Part shown: positions 13,038-25,729 of the stretch, in pieces
How the letters are laid out: each line of letters opens with the position of its first letter
Numbering within the stretch: the stretch's first letter is position 1
From: Pholiota molesta
Taxonomy: Eukaryota > Basidiomycota > Agaricomycetes > Agaricales > Strophariaceae
Direction: 5' to 3'
NCBI GenBank assembly: GCA_014925825.1
Contig: JACGCK010000056.1
Location: 62,001 to 126,000, forward strand
DNA: 64,000 bases
Program-made: the position numbers and the translations under genes
Notes under the pieces: generated by a model
Told to the model about the DNA's origin: nothing
The model's input: the letters and a program-made list of their open reading frames with translations, nothing else
The model's database searches: none

Positions 13038-15456
13038 ATGTCGCAATATGCAAGCACCGCGTTGGCCGAACGATCCTTTCCGCCTTCCGCCTACTATCCA
13101 CGGCGTCCTGTAGATCCCGCGACGCCGGGTGGGACACTGTCGGTGCCTTTGTCGCCATCGCAGGGCCTGGCGTACCATGGCGAAACCGTTTGGCCGGGAT
13201 ATTACGCAGAGCGTACACCGACTCAACCTCAACCACCTTCTTCTTTCAACACCTACATCGTCCCGGCGGGTCCCTCCTCTTCTTCGTTGTCATATTCTTC
13301 ATCTTGGCAAAGCGCCACCACCCCGTCGGCTATAACTTCTGTAGGGCCCGCTGAGTTGATCTCCGGGTTCGACCAGTCCCTGTCTTCCAAAGCAATCACC
13401 ACCGCATACCAGACCACCGATGATGCACTCTCCGGCACAGACTATCCTACCTCCTCTCAGCGTACTGCTCTACCTCACGCAGCACCATCGCCCGAGCCAT
13501 CTTGTCTTCCTTCGTATGCTTTCAGAAGTGATCGCCACCGATCCCCGTCGTCGCATGCCTCGGCCTCCGAATATACGGAATGGGATAGTCCTAAATCTTC
13601 TGCTGAGGGGCTAGAATTTCCTGAACATTCCATATCCATGAACGATCAAGAGGGGTACACAGGCCAATCTCCACAGGCAGGATCGCGACATCCCTCCTTG
13701 CCAACCTCGGCAAATATATCTTCCTCCCTCCAAGCTGCCGTCAAGGTCGAACCTGAAGATCCTGATAACTGCTTTATCCTGGAGCTTTCAGGTTCGCCAG
13801 CGAAGACAGGAGGGGGGATGGGGTTGTCCGCACCAGCTGCGTTACTAGCGTATTCAAGAAGCCTCCTCAGTCAGTCTTTGGCACCACCTACAGAAGTCCC
13901 TCTGCGTGCTACACAAGCCAACAAGGAGATGCGAACCATGATGGGCGTCTTTAGACTCAACCCTTTTTCGATGCACAGTTTGAGCGTGAACCTAGAGGAT
14001 GGTATGGGGGTGAGGGATGACGCAGATTGGGAAGAATCACAGTCGCCATGGTCCGGAGGAGAGGCGCATCCTCTAGAAGAAGAACCGGTGATGTTCGAAT
14101 TCCAACTCAACCTGAACAGCGATGAAACATTGGCTTTGGAGTCGACGCCAGAGAAAAGGCGGTCCGAGATATCGGGAAGGATTCCAGAGGGGCGCACTAG
14201 CCTCGAGACTTTGCCACCTGGGTCATATGCACCTTCCACAGCTCCCTCTCAACCTTTGACTGCTACCGATGAAGCCCAGTTACGCAGTTTTTCGCCTAGT
14301 TTTTCGCTCCATCCGGATGATTACGATCACGAGAGGACACCATATGAAGATAACTCACGACATGGACTACAAAGCCGAGATGAACAAGAAGATCAGGATC
14401 GCGAGGACCAGGACGGAGACCAGGATCAGCAAAGCGAATCATGGGGCGATGTCGATTATACGAGTCGTTCTGAAGTGGATTCGAGCAGCACAACAACGCG
14501 TTCCGTGCATACCCCTTTCCACGATAGTCCCCGAGCACACCCAACGTATGTCGACGCGACATATGAGCATCATCCCGTACACTCTCCGTCCTTCCAGCCA
14601 TCTGCTTGGGACGCCGTGAACGAGCAATATCATGAAGACCATCACTTCGCAAACCCATCCACGCTGATCATGCCTTTCAAACCTGCAATGGCATTTGGAG
14701 CCGCAGGAATGAAAATGCCTAGATTGCATACAAGTGAGTAAATGCTTAATTTTTTCGTCGCATAAATGAACCAAGAACATAGCCACATCGCATCCATATC
14801 TCCGAAAAAATCTCCAAAACCACCAGTCACATCCAACGCCCCACACTCTCTCACATTCACATAATGTTCCACAAGTCCAATCCCAAGGCTTCTCGTTACT
14901 GACGCAGCCCACGCATCACTCGTATCACCAATCTCTACCCACCCAACGACCGTCACAGACAGTTCCTACTGGCCAAGAAAGCGAGAACGCCTTTTCGACG
15001 GTTCAACATTATCAAGAGAGTCACTTACCAGTAGACTCCAGCTCGTCATTGATGCCCAACCATTTGATGAACGGCTTTCATCAAGGCCAAGGACCGCCAT
15101 CACCCTCATATATGCGCGTCACAAGAGGTGCTCGGAACCCGGATTTCGAATATGAGCGTGATATGAGTGCCTACAGTCAAAGGAGTACGAGCAGAGTCAG
15201 CGATGGTGGGAAACATCCGTTGTCGTCTGAGGTACGTAACTTACCTTGTCAAGTCTTTCGGTTCCATAGCTCATCAACGTTCAACACTCGCGCCTTTATT
15301 TTGGTATATTTGACTTTGTAGGCTTTCAATGCCCCGCCGCCATCCAGCTCAATGGCGCTGCATTACATTCAGCCCGTTGGCAGTGCCGTAATGACCGGGC
15401 ATAGGAGGTGGTCGTTGCCCGAGAGTATGGCCGTTCATAGCCATGGCGGACAGTAG
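13038..15456 (+). CDS. Large Ser/Pro-rich disordered protein, possibly a nuclear regulator
   Basis: Exons 13038-14733, about 14888-15231 and 15322-15456 sum to 725 codons (724 aa). The second acceptor (CCAAG at 14887) is the one that keeps the His/Gln-rich frame. Most of the protein is low-complexity Ser, Pro, Gln and acidic sequence; residues about 455-480 are a Glu/Asp/Gln run. Two ordered islands stand out: a leucine-rich stretch with LAYSRSLLSQSL followed by RTMMGVFRLNPFSMHSL (residues about 275-325), and MFEFQLNLNSDETLAL soon after. There is no DNA-binding domain that I can name. The composition resembles fungal transcriptional regulators or scaffold proteins. That role is inference; the family is not recognised. 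Confidence 0.72.
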
Positions 15457-18400
15457 TGGGACGCAACCGACGACGACGACAAGCGCCTCCGACATATCCC
15501 GACATGATGGGAGTTGGAGAAAGAGAGAGACGGCTTGGAGGCGGCGGCTGACATTTTCGGAGTCGGAATTTCCTTACTTGCTTTGACTGATCGTCGATCT
15601 GCCCAGATTTGTAAATGTGGCGCATTTCCTTTTCTTGGCGGCATTTGGACACTCGCGTTGCGACCCTCTACTTTATGCGCATTTGTATTTTTCATCATGA
15701 CCGACGTATGCATGAACCATTTCCAGGCAATGGTTTTATTACTTTGCTTTCTTGCTTTCTCCATGATGCTATCTTCTCTATAATTCTACCTCAGATGCAG
15801 CCTCAGAGTTCCACCGCATTACTTACAACGCATATATTCGACGCATATATTCCAAGAATCCAAAACCATCAGTTCATGCACATACCCAGCCATGCTCTTT
15901 AGCTAGACTACATTATGTAGGCGAATTTTTGTACGCTCATTACTTTTCAGCTTCAGCATTGATATAATGTTGTGATAATTCTTTCATGCCATGGTTAGGA
16001 AGTCATATTATCCGGTGATAGTGTAGATACTTGCGTATGGAGTCTTCCTTGCTGATCATTCGTATGCTTGAGCTGCTCCCCTCACGTCGTGATTGCTACA
16101 TTTATTCCCCTCTGAATGACTTTCCACATTAGGTAGTATAATGCGGGTAAATCTGTCGTCTATTAAGTAACATCGACCCCAAGCAGAGGGATTCTTCGTC
16201 GATGTTGTCCTTCACTGTAAAGATCATAGTCCTGTCGGGCTTGCTGCTGCAAATTTAGACAATCTTAAATGTGAACCCATCGTTATATCTCATCTTAAAA
16301 AGTCGCAATCGCGCTGCGCTGTGATTTGGTTAATCTCATTGTACAATGAATGTCCTACCGCACAGTATAGCTAAATAAAGATGCAAACCCTTACGTATAT
16401 ATCATAATTTTAACGCCAGCAGGATAAGTGTCGGTGGAGTCGGAGTTCGGCTCAGTTTCAAGAAACATGTTTTGCACGAGAGGGTCGACTGAAAGGGTTA
16501 TATGAATAGTCGCAGAAGCCTTTGCACAATACCTGAGGCCTGAACGCTTCAAACAGCTATATTGATCTGAAACTACTTAAAAGAACTAGGCTAGCATAGT
16601 TTCACAAGGTGGCTGATTAGTCTCCATTAAACTGAAGCTTTGAAGGGCGCCAAATTTGACTTCAACTTAGAAAATACAAAAAACTATTAGTGAAATTAAG
16701 GTATCGAAGATGAACTCAGCAGTACACATTCTGACGCAGCAGCAATGGTTCATGTTGAATTGACCACATACATGAAAGGAGTTGCTGCCTCGCACCTAAA
16801 GCGATCAGTGTATCACCGCCGTAAGATGGTTCAAACTCTTCGGATCTACGAAATAGAAAGAATGATATCTCTATAACGCGTCTATCAGGCCAAAAATAGT
16901 GGTACTCGTTTGATCAAAACGTCAAAAAAATCGTGTATCTCGGCGCAAGTACATTTACGCGTGTACGCAGTCAGAACGGACCTATGTATGTACAATTTTT
17001 CAGATGGGTGATCCACCCATACGGTCCGGACGCCAGTGGTGGATCCTAGAAATATAGTGCTACCAGCCTGCACTGGCGTCTGATCTGGTGGAAATAGGGA
17101 GGCCTACATACAAGGATTGAGCTGCAGGGTTATTGAAAAAAAAACAAGCAAGATAAACTAGATCGCATAACCGCTCAATCGGATACATCGGACGATCCAC
17201 CCCAGTGCCCGAAAACTAGTTGAGGAAATAATCCGAGGGCCCAGTGTCGAGAAAGTTGGTTCTCGAAATAAGTAGGACCCTATAGTAAAGAGTGTGTCTC
17301 GCAAAATATGTATGCCCATGAATCACACTGACAAATGAAAAGGAGGAAAGGGGGACATGCGCAATGTGACGAAAACCTGATTCTCGAGTGGATTTGCAGA
17401 CGCTGTCATTTCTAACTGGTACTATAGACGTGATTCACGAAAGTGGTCTACGTCTCGTTTTCGCTGTCCACATCTCGTTCGTTCCCGATGAGGGCTCGGT
17501 TCTACATAGAAATGGACCCCCTGGACTATGGACTTTGTTGTCGGATACAAGACGAATAAATCAAATCGTTCTATCAGATACATTTACTTTGCAGGGTGGT
17601 TCATGTGGTGAGAGTGGCCTGAAATGTGTAATGATTTGGAGAATTCATCAAGTTCGATTCTTGATAATGTGAATGGGAAGGAAGAAACAACGAGAAGCCA
17701 GATTCATTAACTATGTACCCTAGTCGGAAACAGAAGCTCTTGGATACAAGGCAAGCCCGAAATCAACGATGTTGCCCAGTCATAATGATGTAGCTATTGA
17801 CGAAGAGAACCTCTCATTAAATGCCTGACCGGGTATCAAGCTAGTAGAAGACCTTGAACAGGAGTAGGTACACAGATTGAGGCCGCAACCAAAATTGAAC
17901 GAAGAACAGAAGCATTGCGAAGATGCAGACAACATGCTAGGAGAATACTGAAGACGTACGTGCTATCCACGATATATCTCCGCTATAAAACACCCGCACC
18001 GGGGAGGCTGCGACTCGCGAGCATGCGTCGGCAACGCCTCTTGGGTTACACTGCGAGATATTTATAGAGATATCGTCGATGTTTGCTTGTATCTTGTGTT
18101 TTATTGAGATGATCACGAGGTATTATGTACTATTGACCTACAGATAGGCCGAGATTAGGCCTTCAAGGCTTAAGCTTTAAGCCTCAACCCAAAGCACAGT
18201 CGATTCCCCGCAGAGACTTTGTCGACATGTAGATCTGTCCAGCTGATCAACATGACTCTTCATATTTTATTTTTGTTGCTTCTGAATTATATGCGACTAA
18301 CCATCTGGACCCCATTCTGTCGGTGTCATAATTTGGGGACCAAGGACACAATGTAGGGCCGGAAACGCTCGGAATCAATGGATTTATTAACGAGATCAGT

Positions 18401-21400
18401 TAGAAAGATAAGCCAAATAACTTTGAGTGGCTCCCGCGAGCCTTCAAGGCTTCAATATATTTCAACACATATCAATGGTGTAACGAGTACATGACGACGA
18501 CACAAGTAGATTATCATTTTCTTCGGGCCCGGAAGCTAACATCGGCGCAGAACAAAAACTCTTGGCATCCCATATCACTTGCATACTTCGTTGACAGAAA
18601 GTGACAGGTCCCCAGTGGCACTGTAACGGAGATGAAGCAGATAGGACACAAAGGTCTACATAGGTCGATGATGGGGCTACTTGGTGTTCATGAAGCAATG
18701 AGGAGCCGATATCGATCACAAGTTCAACTACAACTTGGGGGTCTCTTCCGGTCCGCCCTCTGGAGCACGATCTAGCACGGTGTTCTAGCCAGGAAGCAGA
18801 AATGTCGGAGTTAATGTCATCCGGTGATCGATATATGAAGTACAATATATAGGGTGAGAATGGAGACAAGAACTGCATGTTGGCGTCGTGCTCCGAGTTC
18901 AACTTGAAAATTTGAAGTGTTCGGAACGCTTGGCTCAAGCCTCGTCTCAGCTGAGTCTAAATAGCATTTAATAACGATCGTATAGATACAAGATAATCAT
19001 TGGTTTGAGATGCGTCAGATATCACCTTGATATTAACTAGAGGGAAAAGTACCGAAGGCTATACCCCAGAGCAACGATTCGCGCTGCTTATTGAACACAT
19101 TATTAGCCGTATGTATCTGTTACAAATTTAGATCTGTGTGATTATGACGTTCGATAGTCTCCAGATTCCAGAGCCAATCTTCGTTTCCAAAAAGAACTTA
19201 CCCACCAGTACAAGTACTTAGCTTATCGGTACTACTGCCGACTGTTTTAAATCCAAGAAACCATAAAAGGCACTGGCTAATTATGGACCCACCTCCTTTG
19301 GAAAGAATAATTAATAAGACATATTGGAGAAATTGACTTAATCCTCTGGAATTCATTGGGAATTCAATCAGGAAATACAGGTACAATAGCTGTGCCAGGC
19401 GCCTGTACAATTTGATGGCGCATCAATCTCAAAAGATTCGTGATGGGCGCTGGGCGCCCAAGCGTTCAAGCTTTCAAGATCAAAATGCTAATGCACTTGG
19501 TCTCGGACCAGTTCTCATAGCTGTCCCTATTATTCGGGGGAGCCCGCTAAGGGCCTTGTGCCCTCTCTGAATCCCATCCGAATTCGGACTCTCCCGCGCA
19601 ATCCTGCGCACTATTACAACCAATCGACGAGCATCAATGAGCCCATGTGAAGCACGCACTGCATGTTTTTGCAGTAGCTCCAATTGTGATGTGCAGTGAG
19701 ACAAGCTATATTTATTTATTTCACCAACCTCGTCGAACAGGAAAAACGCATGCGCTGCACTCACACGAATGTCAACACTGAGTTCTGAGCAAAGACAAAC
19801 ATGTACTACCTATGAATATCATCCGTGGAGGCTTGGTGGGCCAATGAGCTCTTAAAGTCTGCTCCAATAAACCAATTACCTTCTCTTTCGTTCTGAAGCT
19901 GTAGTCATTAATCATTAACATACTTAGTCCCGGATCAGACTTTCTCTTAATAGACTTTAATCGACGCAGCAACTTCGACACCGATAGATGTCAGCCATTG
20001 GAAGCAGAATTCAGAGCTCATTGGGTAGACGCTAGTCTCCGTGACTAATTTCGGAGCAGCCATGCATTCTTATAACATCTGATTGGTATCAGTGAGCGTC
20101 TATGACATCAAGGGTCATCGAAGGCTCGGTAGATCAAAATGTTGATAAAGGGCGCTACTTAGAGGTATGTAAAACTAAGGTAAAACGAAGCTAGAAATAT
20201 CATAGCACCGAAAATTGCTGACGGGCTGATATCGGAACCCTATAACAATAGCGCCCAATCACCTTGTATTAAATATTCATGGCAAAAAAAAAATGGAAAG
20301 ATGAACATGCAAGCTTTCATATCTCTGCATGAATGATTAGAGTCGAAAGCAGAGCCAGGAACGTGGTTCGCGTCATACGCAGCTTCATATTTCCGACGAA
20401 AACGCGTTGCTGCACGGTGGCGCACGGACGTTATTGCGAGCGTCGCCTCAAAACAACACGAATCGATTGGTTGGTAAGGTCAGAGGCATCAAACTGTGAT
20501 CGCCGTCAGTGCAAGTAAGCACATCTAATTCAGCAGCTGGACTTGTTCCGTTACCAGAACACCAATGGAACACTGTGGAACACCTAAAGTTATGAGGCGT
20601 GGGTGAATGAAGTGGTCTTCACATGGATTTCATGATTGTGAGAGTGCGTTAGAGACAGCACGGCAGGACCAAATCACGCACCGCGCCGCGGATGGGAACG
20701 CTCGAAGATAATACATGCGTCGTTGCTGGGTAAATGGAAAAGGACTCGCGCCACTGGTAAATTCTCGGAGGTAGCTATAAGTGTGGTATGCTGGGGTTAA
20801 TAGAGCCTTAGGCAATTGAACTTTAGCCAAGGCGCTATCTGGATTAGTCTGATAAACATGGGTACGACAGCAGGCGTGTAACGCAGAGAGCTGGATAAGG
20901 GCGTAATAGATTGTTCCGTGTTCCAACTTTAGCCAGAGCTGTGAAATAGCAAATATAACTCTGGCAGCCGAGGGCGAGGCTTATGTCAGTTTTGGGCATC
21001 GGCGGTGGAAGGCTCTATGCATAGACTGGAACGCCACGACAGTTTATGTCTGTTCGAATTCCAAGAGGTCAAGAAAGATCGACAAAGGTACATATGATGG
21101 CGAAAGTAACCTAAAATTTGATGATGCAGACAACTGAGTCGGCGTCCTATGCAAACGGAAAATCGGAGGAAGCCATTTTGGTGGTTTAGGTGCACCGCAG
21201 GCTGTATGAGAATGTTACGAGACAATGTGCTGCAGATCGTCGCATCAACTAGGCGCCGATTCCATAGCACTTGTAGCATGCCAGCAGGGTCCGAGTTTAT
21301 TAGTTGCCAGCCAAAGTCCTGTAACTGAGCAGTATATCCTGCAGGAATACATTCTCATGTCATGCTGGCTGGAGTGCTCAGGAAGCAGAAGATGGGAGTT

Positions 21401-21613
21401 GAAGGCAAAATCGGCGTCTTGTGTTCCAATCACTCGATAAAATATGGATATTGGCCAGGCACACACACATGGTGATTATTATGTCAAAAGGACCCGTCTT
21501 TTTTTATGAACGCCCCTTTTCCGGGATTGAGCAGGGCGCCAGGAGCAGGACTCCAGACACTGTTTGAGCAGCGCATTGCAGAGCATGGTAGCACAGCTGC
21601 GGATTCAGCGCAA
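15457..21613. other. Gene-poor tract, about 6.1 kb
   Basis: I found no gene I can support. Open frames at 18462-18938, 19480-19764 and 19772-19981 (all minus) are the longest. They show no known motif and no matching exon partners. AT-rich, with small CTTCAAG-type words near 18158 and 18440. Confidence 0.5.
18155..18190. repeat. Imperfect palindrome with CTTCAAGGCTT word
   Basis: The stretch holds GGCCTTCAAGGCTTAAGC followed by a near-mirror TTTAAGCC. The same GCCTTCAAGGCTTCAA word recurs near 18440-18455, and a variant cluster lies at 25565-25612. Short and of unknown meaning; it may be the trace of a small repeat family. Confidence 0.3.
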
Positions 21614-21704
21614 GTCACTTTGCCGGAGTGGTTAACGGGATCGCCTGCTATTAAGCACCCAGCGGTTGGGCTTTGCCCGCGTGTGTTCGAATCGCACAGG
21701 TGAC
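21614..21704 (+). tRNA. tRNA-Ser(GCT) with a 10-nt intron
   Basis: A full cloverleaf can be drawn. The acceptor GTCACTT pairs with AGGTGAC (one G-T). The D-arm is CCG/CGG, the anticodon stem ATCGC/GCGGT, and there is a long class II variable arm TGGGC-TTT-GCCC. The T-arm is GTGTG-TTCGAAT-CGCAC. The anticodon GCT is at 21647-21649, and the extra 10 nt of the loop are an intron after position 37. A T-rich Pol III terminator follows from about 21707. Confidence 0.9.
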
Positions 21705-21921
21705 GCTTTTTTTTGGCCTTTTTTGAGAGGGCGGGGTGGCGCGGGTCCCGATCGTCAAAAACCCACGCGTAGGCCACGAGAGCATACTTGGCACAACCAC
21801 GCGACCGGAGAACCCCAGCTTGGCCCACAAATATTCTCATCCTCCACCGTCCTTTCCCAGCTATCTCATCCTCTTTTCTTTTCTTCCAACCGTCCACGAC
21901 ACTCTCCACCATATCCAACAA

Positions 21922-24265
21922 ATGTGTGCTGGTGGTGGCCTCACTGCAGAGCACCCCAAAGGGGTCACAGCTTCCCCCATCGTTCCTCCGGACTGGCGTC
22001 GACGGAGTGCAGATGTCGGCGGTCTTCATCTCGCCACAACGAACGAAGGCCAAGGTCAAGGATGGATGGGGGGCGACTCAGTAACTGTCGAGTGCGTACT
22101 TGTCCTTATCTCCGCCTTCTCTCCAGGCTGATCTTGGACCTGCACCCAACAACGAACAGGACCCACTTCGCCGAGCTCTTGGGCGATATGTACACCCAGT
22201 CTAACAGCTCGGTCAACGATAACAGTCCTAACGCGTGAGTGTCTCCGACAACAGTTTCTTGTGGCAAAGATACTACGCCGACTGATCGCCTGTCGCTACA
22301 GTCCACCCACCGAGCTTCCGTCCTCGGTTAGATCACGTCTTATTCATTCTCTCGATCGCTGGCATTTCGAGCCCCACAAGCTGCCTGATGAGGAGCTAAT
22401 AGAGTGTACATTGATTCTCTTTGAGGTCCTATTCCGAGTAGAAGGCATGAAAGAAGCAATTCCCGTATCCATGAGTAAGCCCCATGCCCAGAGTCTGGTC
22501 GTCTAAGCGCTCAACTGATGCGTGTACCCAGAACAAATTTCATCGTTCATCCACCATCTGCGGGGGATATATCGATATGAAAATAGCTATCACAATTTCG
22601 AGCATGCCCTTGACGTGCTGCAGGCCACGCAATCCTATCTCAAATCGGCAGGCATGGTGCCTTCTCCCATGATACTCTTCGAACCAAACAGAACATGGAA
22701 ACCCACAAAATCCTTCGACGGCCAATTGATAGCATGTTTGGGTCTGCGAGAGCTGTTCATTCTCTATGTAGCGGCTATCGGGCACGATGTGGGTCATCCA
22801 GGCTTTTCGAACGTATTCATGGTGCGTTATAAAATTATACCATTTGATGGACATCAGCACTTAAGTCCAATCTGACATGATCAGAAAAACGCCAAAACGC
22901 CATTATCTTTAGTCTTCAACGACACTTCCGCGCTAGAAAACCTCCATTGCTTGTTACTACTGCAAGTGATGAAGCAGAATGGGTTAGGAGCGCTGCTAGA
23001 CGACCCAACACACGGCCATCACCTGCGAAAAATCCTCCAACAAACGGTGCTTGCCACTGATATGGGTGTTCATAAGGAATTTATGGAACGGATGCAGCGC
23101 ATGCTCGATGGCGAGCGGACGTCAATTTGCTACCGTCAAATAATCATTTGCCAGGCCATCCTCAAGAACGCGGATATCAGCAATCCGGTGTGTCCTCCTG
23201 TGCTATTTCTGATTTCTGACGTGTTTTGACACAATGTGGCTTATTCCTCCGTCCCCATCAGACCCGACCCTTCCTCGTGTCGAAGCATTGGGCGAATGCG
23301 CTGATGCAAGAGTGGACGGCGCAGGCGCAGTTCGAGGAGGAACTGCAGCTGGCCCCGACCGTCATGTCCTCCGATGACCCGATCAAAGAGGCCGGCGGTC
23401 AGATCTTTTTCATCACCAATTTTGCGAAACCGCTACTCGAGCTGACGGAGAAAGCTGTCCCGGAAATGTGCATGTACACCACACATTGCAAGCTGAACCT
23501 GAAAACGTGGAAAAAACGACAGGCGGACCTAACAATGCAGCGCCAGCGCGAGGCGGCCTCGGCCTCGTCAAAGCGCCGTCCGTTGCCTCCTCCGCCTCCT
23601 CATCCCCCCGACAGCCGCCGCCACCTCCTCCGACCGCCCTGTCCGCCATCGCTTTGCTTCACTCCTCACCCCGTCAACCAGACGCCTACATGACCGCCTT
23701 CCCACTCTCCCTCCCTACCGTCAAAATTGGCACAGAGAGCGCATACGCGCCCTCCAGCTCGGGTCGCTCGGAGAACGAGTCCTCTGCCCCTGAATCACCC
23801 ACCGAATCCGAGTCTGTATCATCTACCATGTTCTCCCCCGCCTCGTCCAGCAGTTCAAGCTCAAACAAATGCCTATCCACCATCTCGGGCTCCGTCGCGG
23901 GCTCGTCGGCGGCGCCGCCCCCGCATGCCGCGATCCGCGCTGCGAGCCGGATGGGGAGCATGCGCCAACTAAAGGACGCGCGTGCGAAGAGGGGGGCGCG
24001 GAATTCGTGGTGCGCGGCGACGACCGCGACCATGGCCGCGCTCTTCCATTCGACGCCCACATCCTCGTCCTCGTCCTCAGCGTCCCCGACGGCCTCACCG
24101 CTCCCGCCGCCGCGGGCGCTGGCAGATCCGGCGAACGTGGCCACGCCGAAGAAGCTGATGACCGCGCAGCAGGCGCCACCGCCTGGGGCGCCACCGCCAC
24201 TGCAGCCGCCCGGGGGCACGTTCATGATCCCGCGCCCGTTTAATCTTTCGGTGGTGCTGCCATAA
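21922..24265 (+). CDS. 3',5'-cyclic-nucleotide phosphodiesterase, class I (PDEase_I)
   Basis: Exons: 21922-22091, 22127-22234, 22302-22474, 22532-22821, 22885-23187 and 23262 onward; the first five give 348 in-phase codons. Catalytic HD-domain motifs are in order: YHNFEHALDVLQ (about 169), IGHDVGHPGF (about 235), TDMGVHKEF (about 305) and KNADISNP (about 341). These supply the metal-binding His/Asp residues. The enzyme should hydrolyse cAMP (or cGMP) and so damp the PKA pathway in the cytoplasm. The C-terminal 230 or so residues are Ser/Pro/Ala-rich and disordered. The frame changes by one base in the low-complexity stretch around 23570-23620, most simply at a C6 run near 23604-23609; a non-canonical intron 23578-23681 would also restore frame. 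The first intron is only 35 nt. An upstream in-frame start cannot be excluded. Confidence 0.88.
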
Positions 24266-25729
24266 GGTGGGACTCGGGTCCATCGGTGATCGGTGTCAGG
24301 TGCATGCACGGCGTCCGGTGCGGGTGGAGCTTGGTGCATGTTTGATCGTTTGAGGGATTGTCGGAGAGGTTCTCCGTTGTGGATCGAGATTTGCGCGCTT
24401 GGGATGCTTGGAGGTGCGGTTTCTTGGAGCAATATACCTTGGACGCCGGGCTGTATGGGGAGGAGGGGAATGTTGGTTTGGATCCGTGGTTTTTTTCGGC
24501 GGAATGGTAGTGTGTGTGTGAGGGCTGCTGCGTGCCCGCTGCCGATTCCAGGATCGAGATCAGGATTCAATTCGATGCGCCCCGTGGTCTATCGATGGTC
24601 CGCTACGTTGGATACGTGAAGGCGCTGCTTCATGCGCTGATCCACGTCGGAGTTCCTCGTACATTCCTTGCGTCCAATTTCCGAAGGCGGCCGATTTCTC
24701 TCGTCGATCTTGCTCTCATCACTTTTCATGGCCATCTCCTGCAGTTAACAAGCAACTTCCTCGATAATCGATCCAAGCCCTCCGTGCTATCAAGTGGTTT
24801 TGATCATCGCTCTTTGGGATCCACCACCCACATTTCTGTCACTCTTCCTCCCAAAACTCTCAGTCACCGTCGTTTTCTTTTTCGGGCTTTTGGTTCCCGC
24901 GCCGTCGACATCGACATCGTCGTTGTTTTGGCTGGCTATATCCTTTTCGTTCATACATCTCTTTGGGGCACCTTCGCACAATCCTCATTGGACATCCGGC
25001 TTGTTTGTTTCTGCCTTTCTATCTTTCGATTGGGGGTCCATATGGCATTCATCATCACATTTCATTTATATCATAAGTCAAGTATGTCCAACGTGCGTTT
25101 GAACCGCGTTGCATGCTGCACACACACATATATATTCGCGTTTCCCACAAAGATTTTTTGTCATTTCGTCTTCCTTAGTACTGATGTTGTTTTTTTTTTT
25201 TTTTTGCGTTATCAGCCCCCTTGCTTGTGTAATAGTCTTGCTCTCGAAGTTTACCATCATGTATCGTTGTTGTTCTCCGGTGAATTGAATGTATTCATAC
25301 TCTCGATTTGGCTCTCATTAGTACATTACTTTCGCACTATTTATCGAGACCACGCAGCCGAAATACATGATCTCCGACGTGGAACTTGAGGTCGTATAGA
25401 AGCAAACATTATATGACATAGGTGGACAGAATAGCCTGTTTCAAGCCATTCAAGTATTCGAATCTCACGTCGAAGGCAATTTATTTGTACGAGGAATGGA
25501 GTGAGAAGCAAAGCTGAAAGCATGCTTTCAAAGTTATGGCAATTTGCACGGTTCGCTCTCAGTAAGCCTTCAAAGCTTCAAGCTCCACGCTTCAAAACTC
25601 CAAGCTTCATAATACACCTATCCCTGAAATGATTACTTCACCTGCAGCTTCCAGAAACTATAAATCTTCTCGCAGTGCCAGAAAAATTCAAACATCTTCA
25701 GACCAAGCACTAACTCACCACCGTTCACC
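24266..25729. other. 3' flank of the phosphodiesterase gene and promoter of the next gene
   Basis: T-rich plus-strand sequence including a T13 run near 25188-25204. A 291-codon frame (24514-25389) starts without support inside it, is Leu/Phe/His-rich and has no domain; I take it as chance in 3' untranslated sequence. Short CTTCAAG repeats lie at 25565-25612, about 120 bp before the next start. Confidence 0.5.
25565..25612. repeat. Degenerate CTTCAA direct repeats
   Basis: Four to five copies of a (G/C)CTTCAA(A/G) word in about 48 bp. It lies upstream of the secreted Cys-rich gene and is similar to words near 18158 and 18440. It could be a promoter element or a small satellite; nothing else supports a function. 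Confidence 0.35.

Noticed and set aside
18462..18938. 158-codon minus-strand frame
   Set aside because: No motif, no exon partners, no signal or composition bias supporting a gene.
23686..24570. A 294-codon minus-strand frame opposite the phosphodiesterase tail
   Set aside because: It mirrors the GC-rich Ser/Pro coding strand; typical antisense shadow.
24514..25389. A 291-codon open frame after the phosphodiesterase gene
   Set aside because: Low-information Leu/Phe/Ser/His composition, no domain, no ATG context, lies in T-rich 3' sequence; open by chance.
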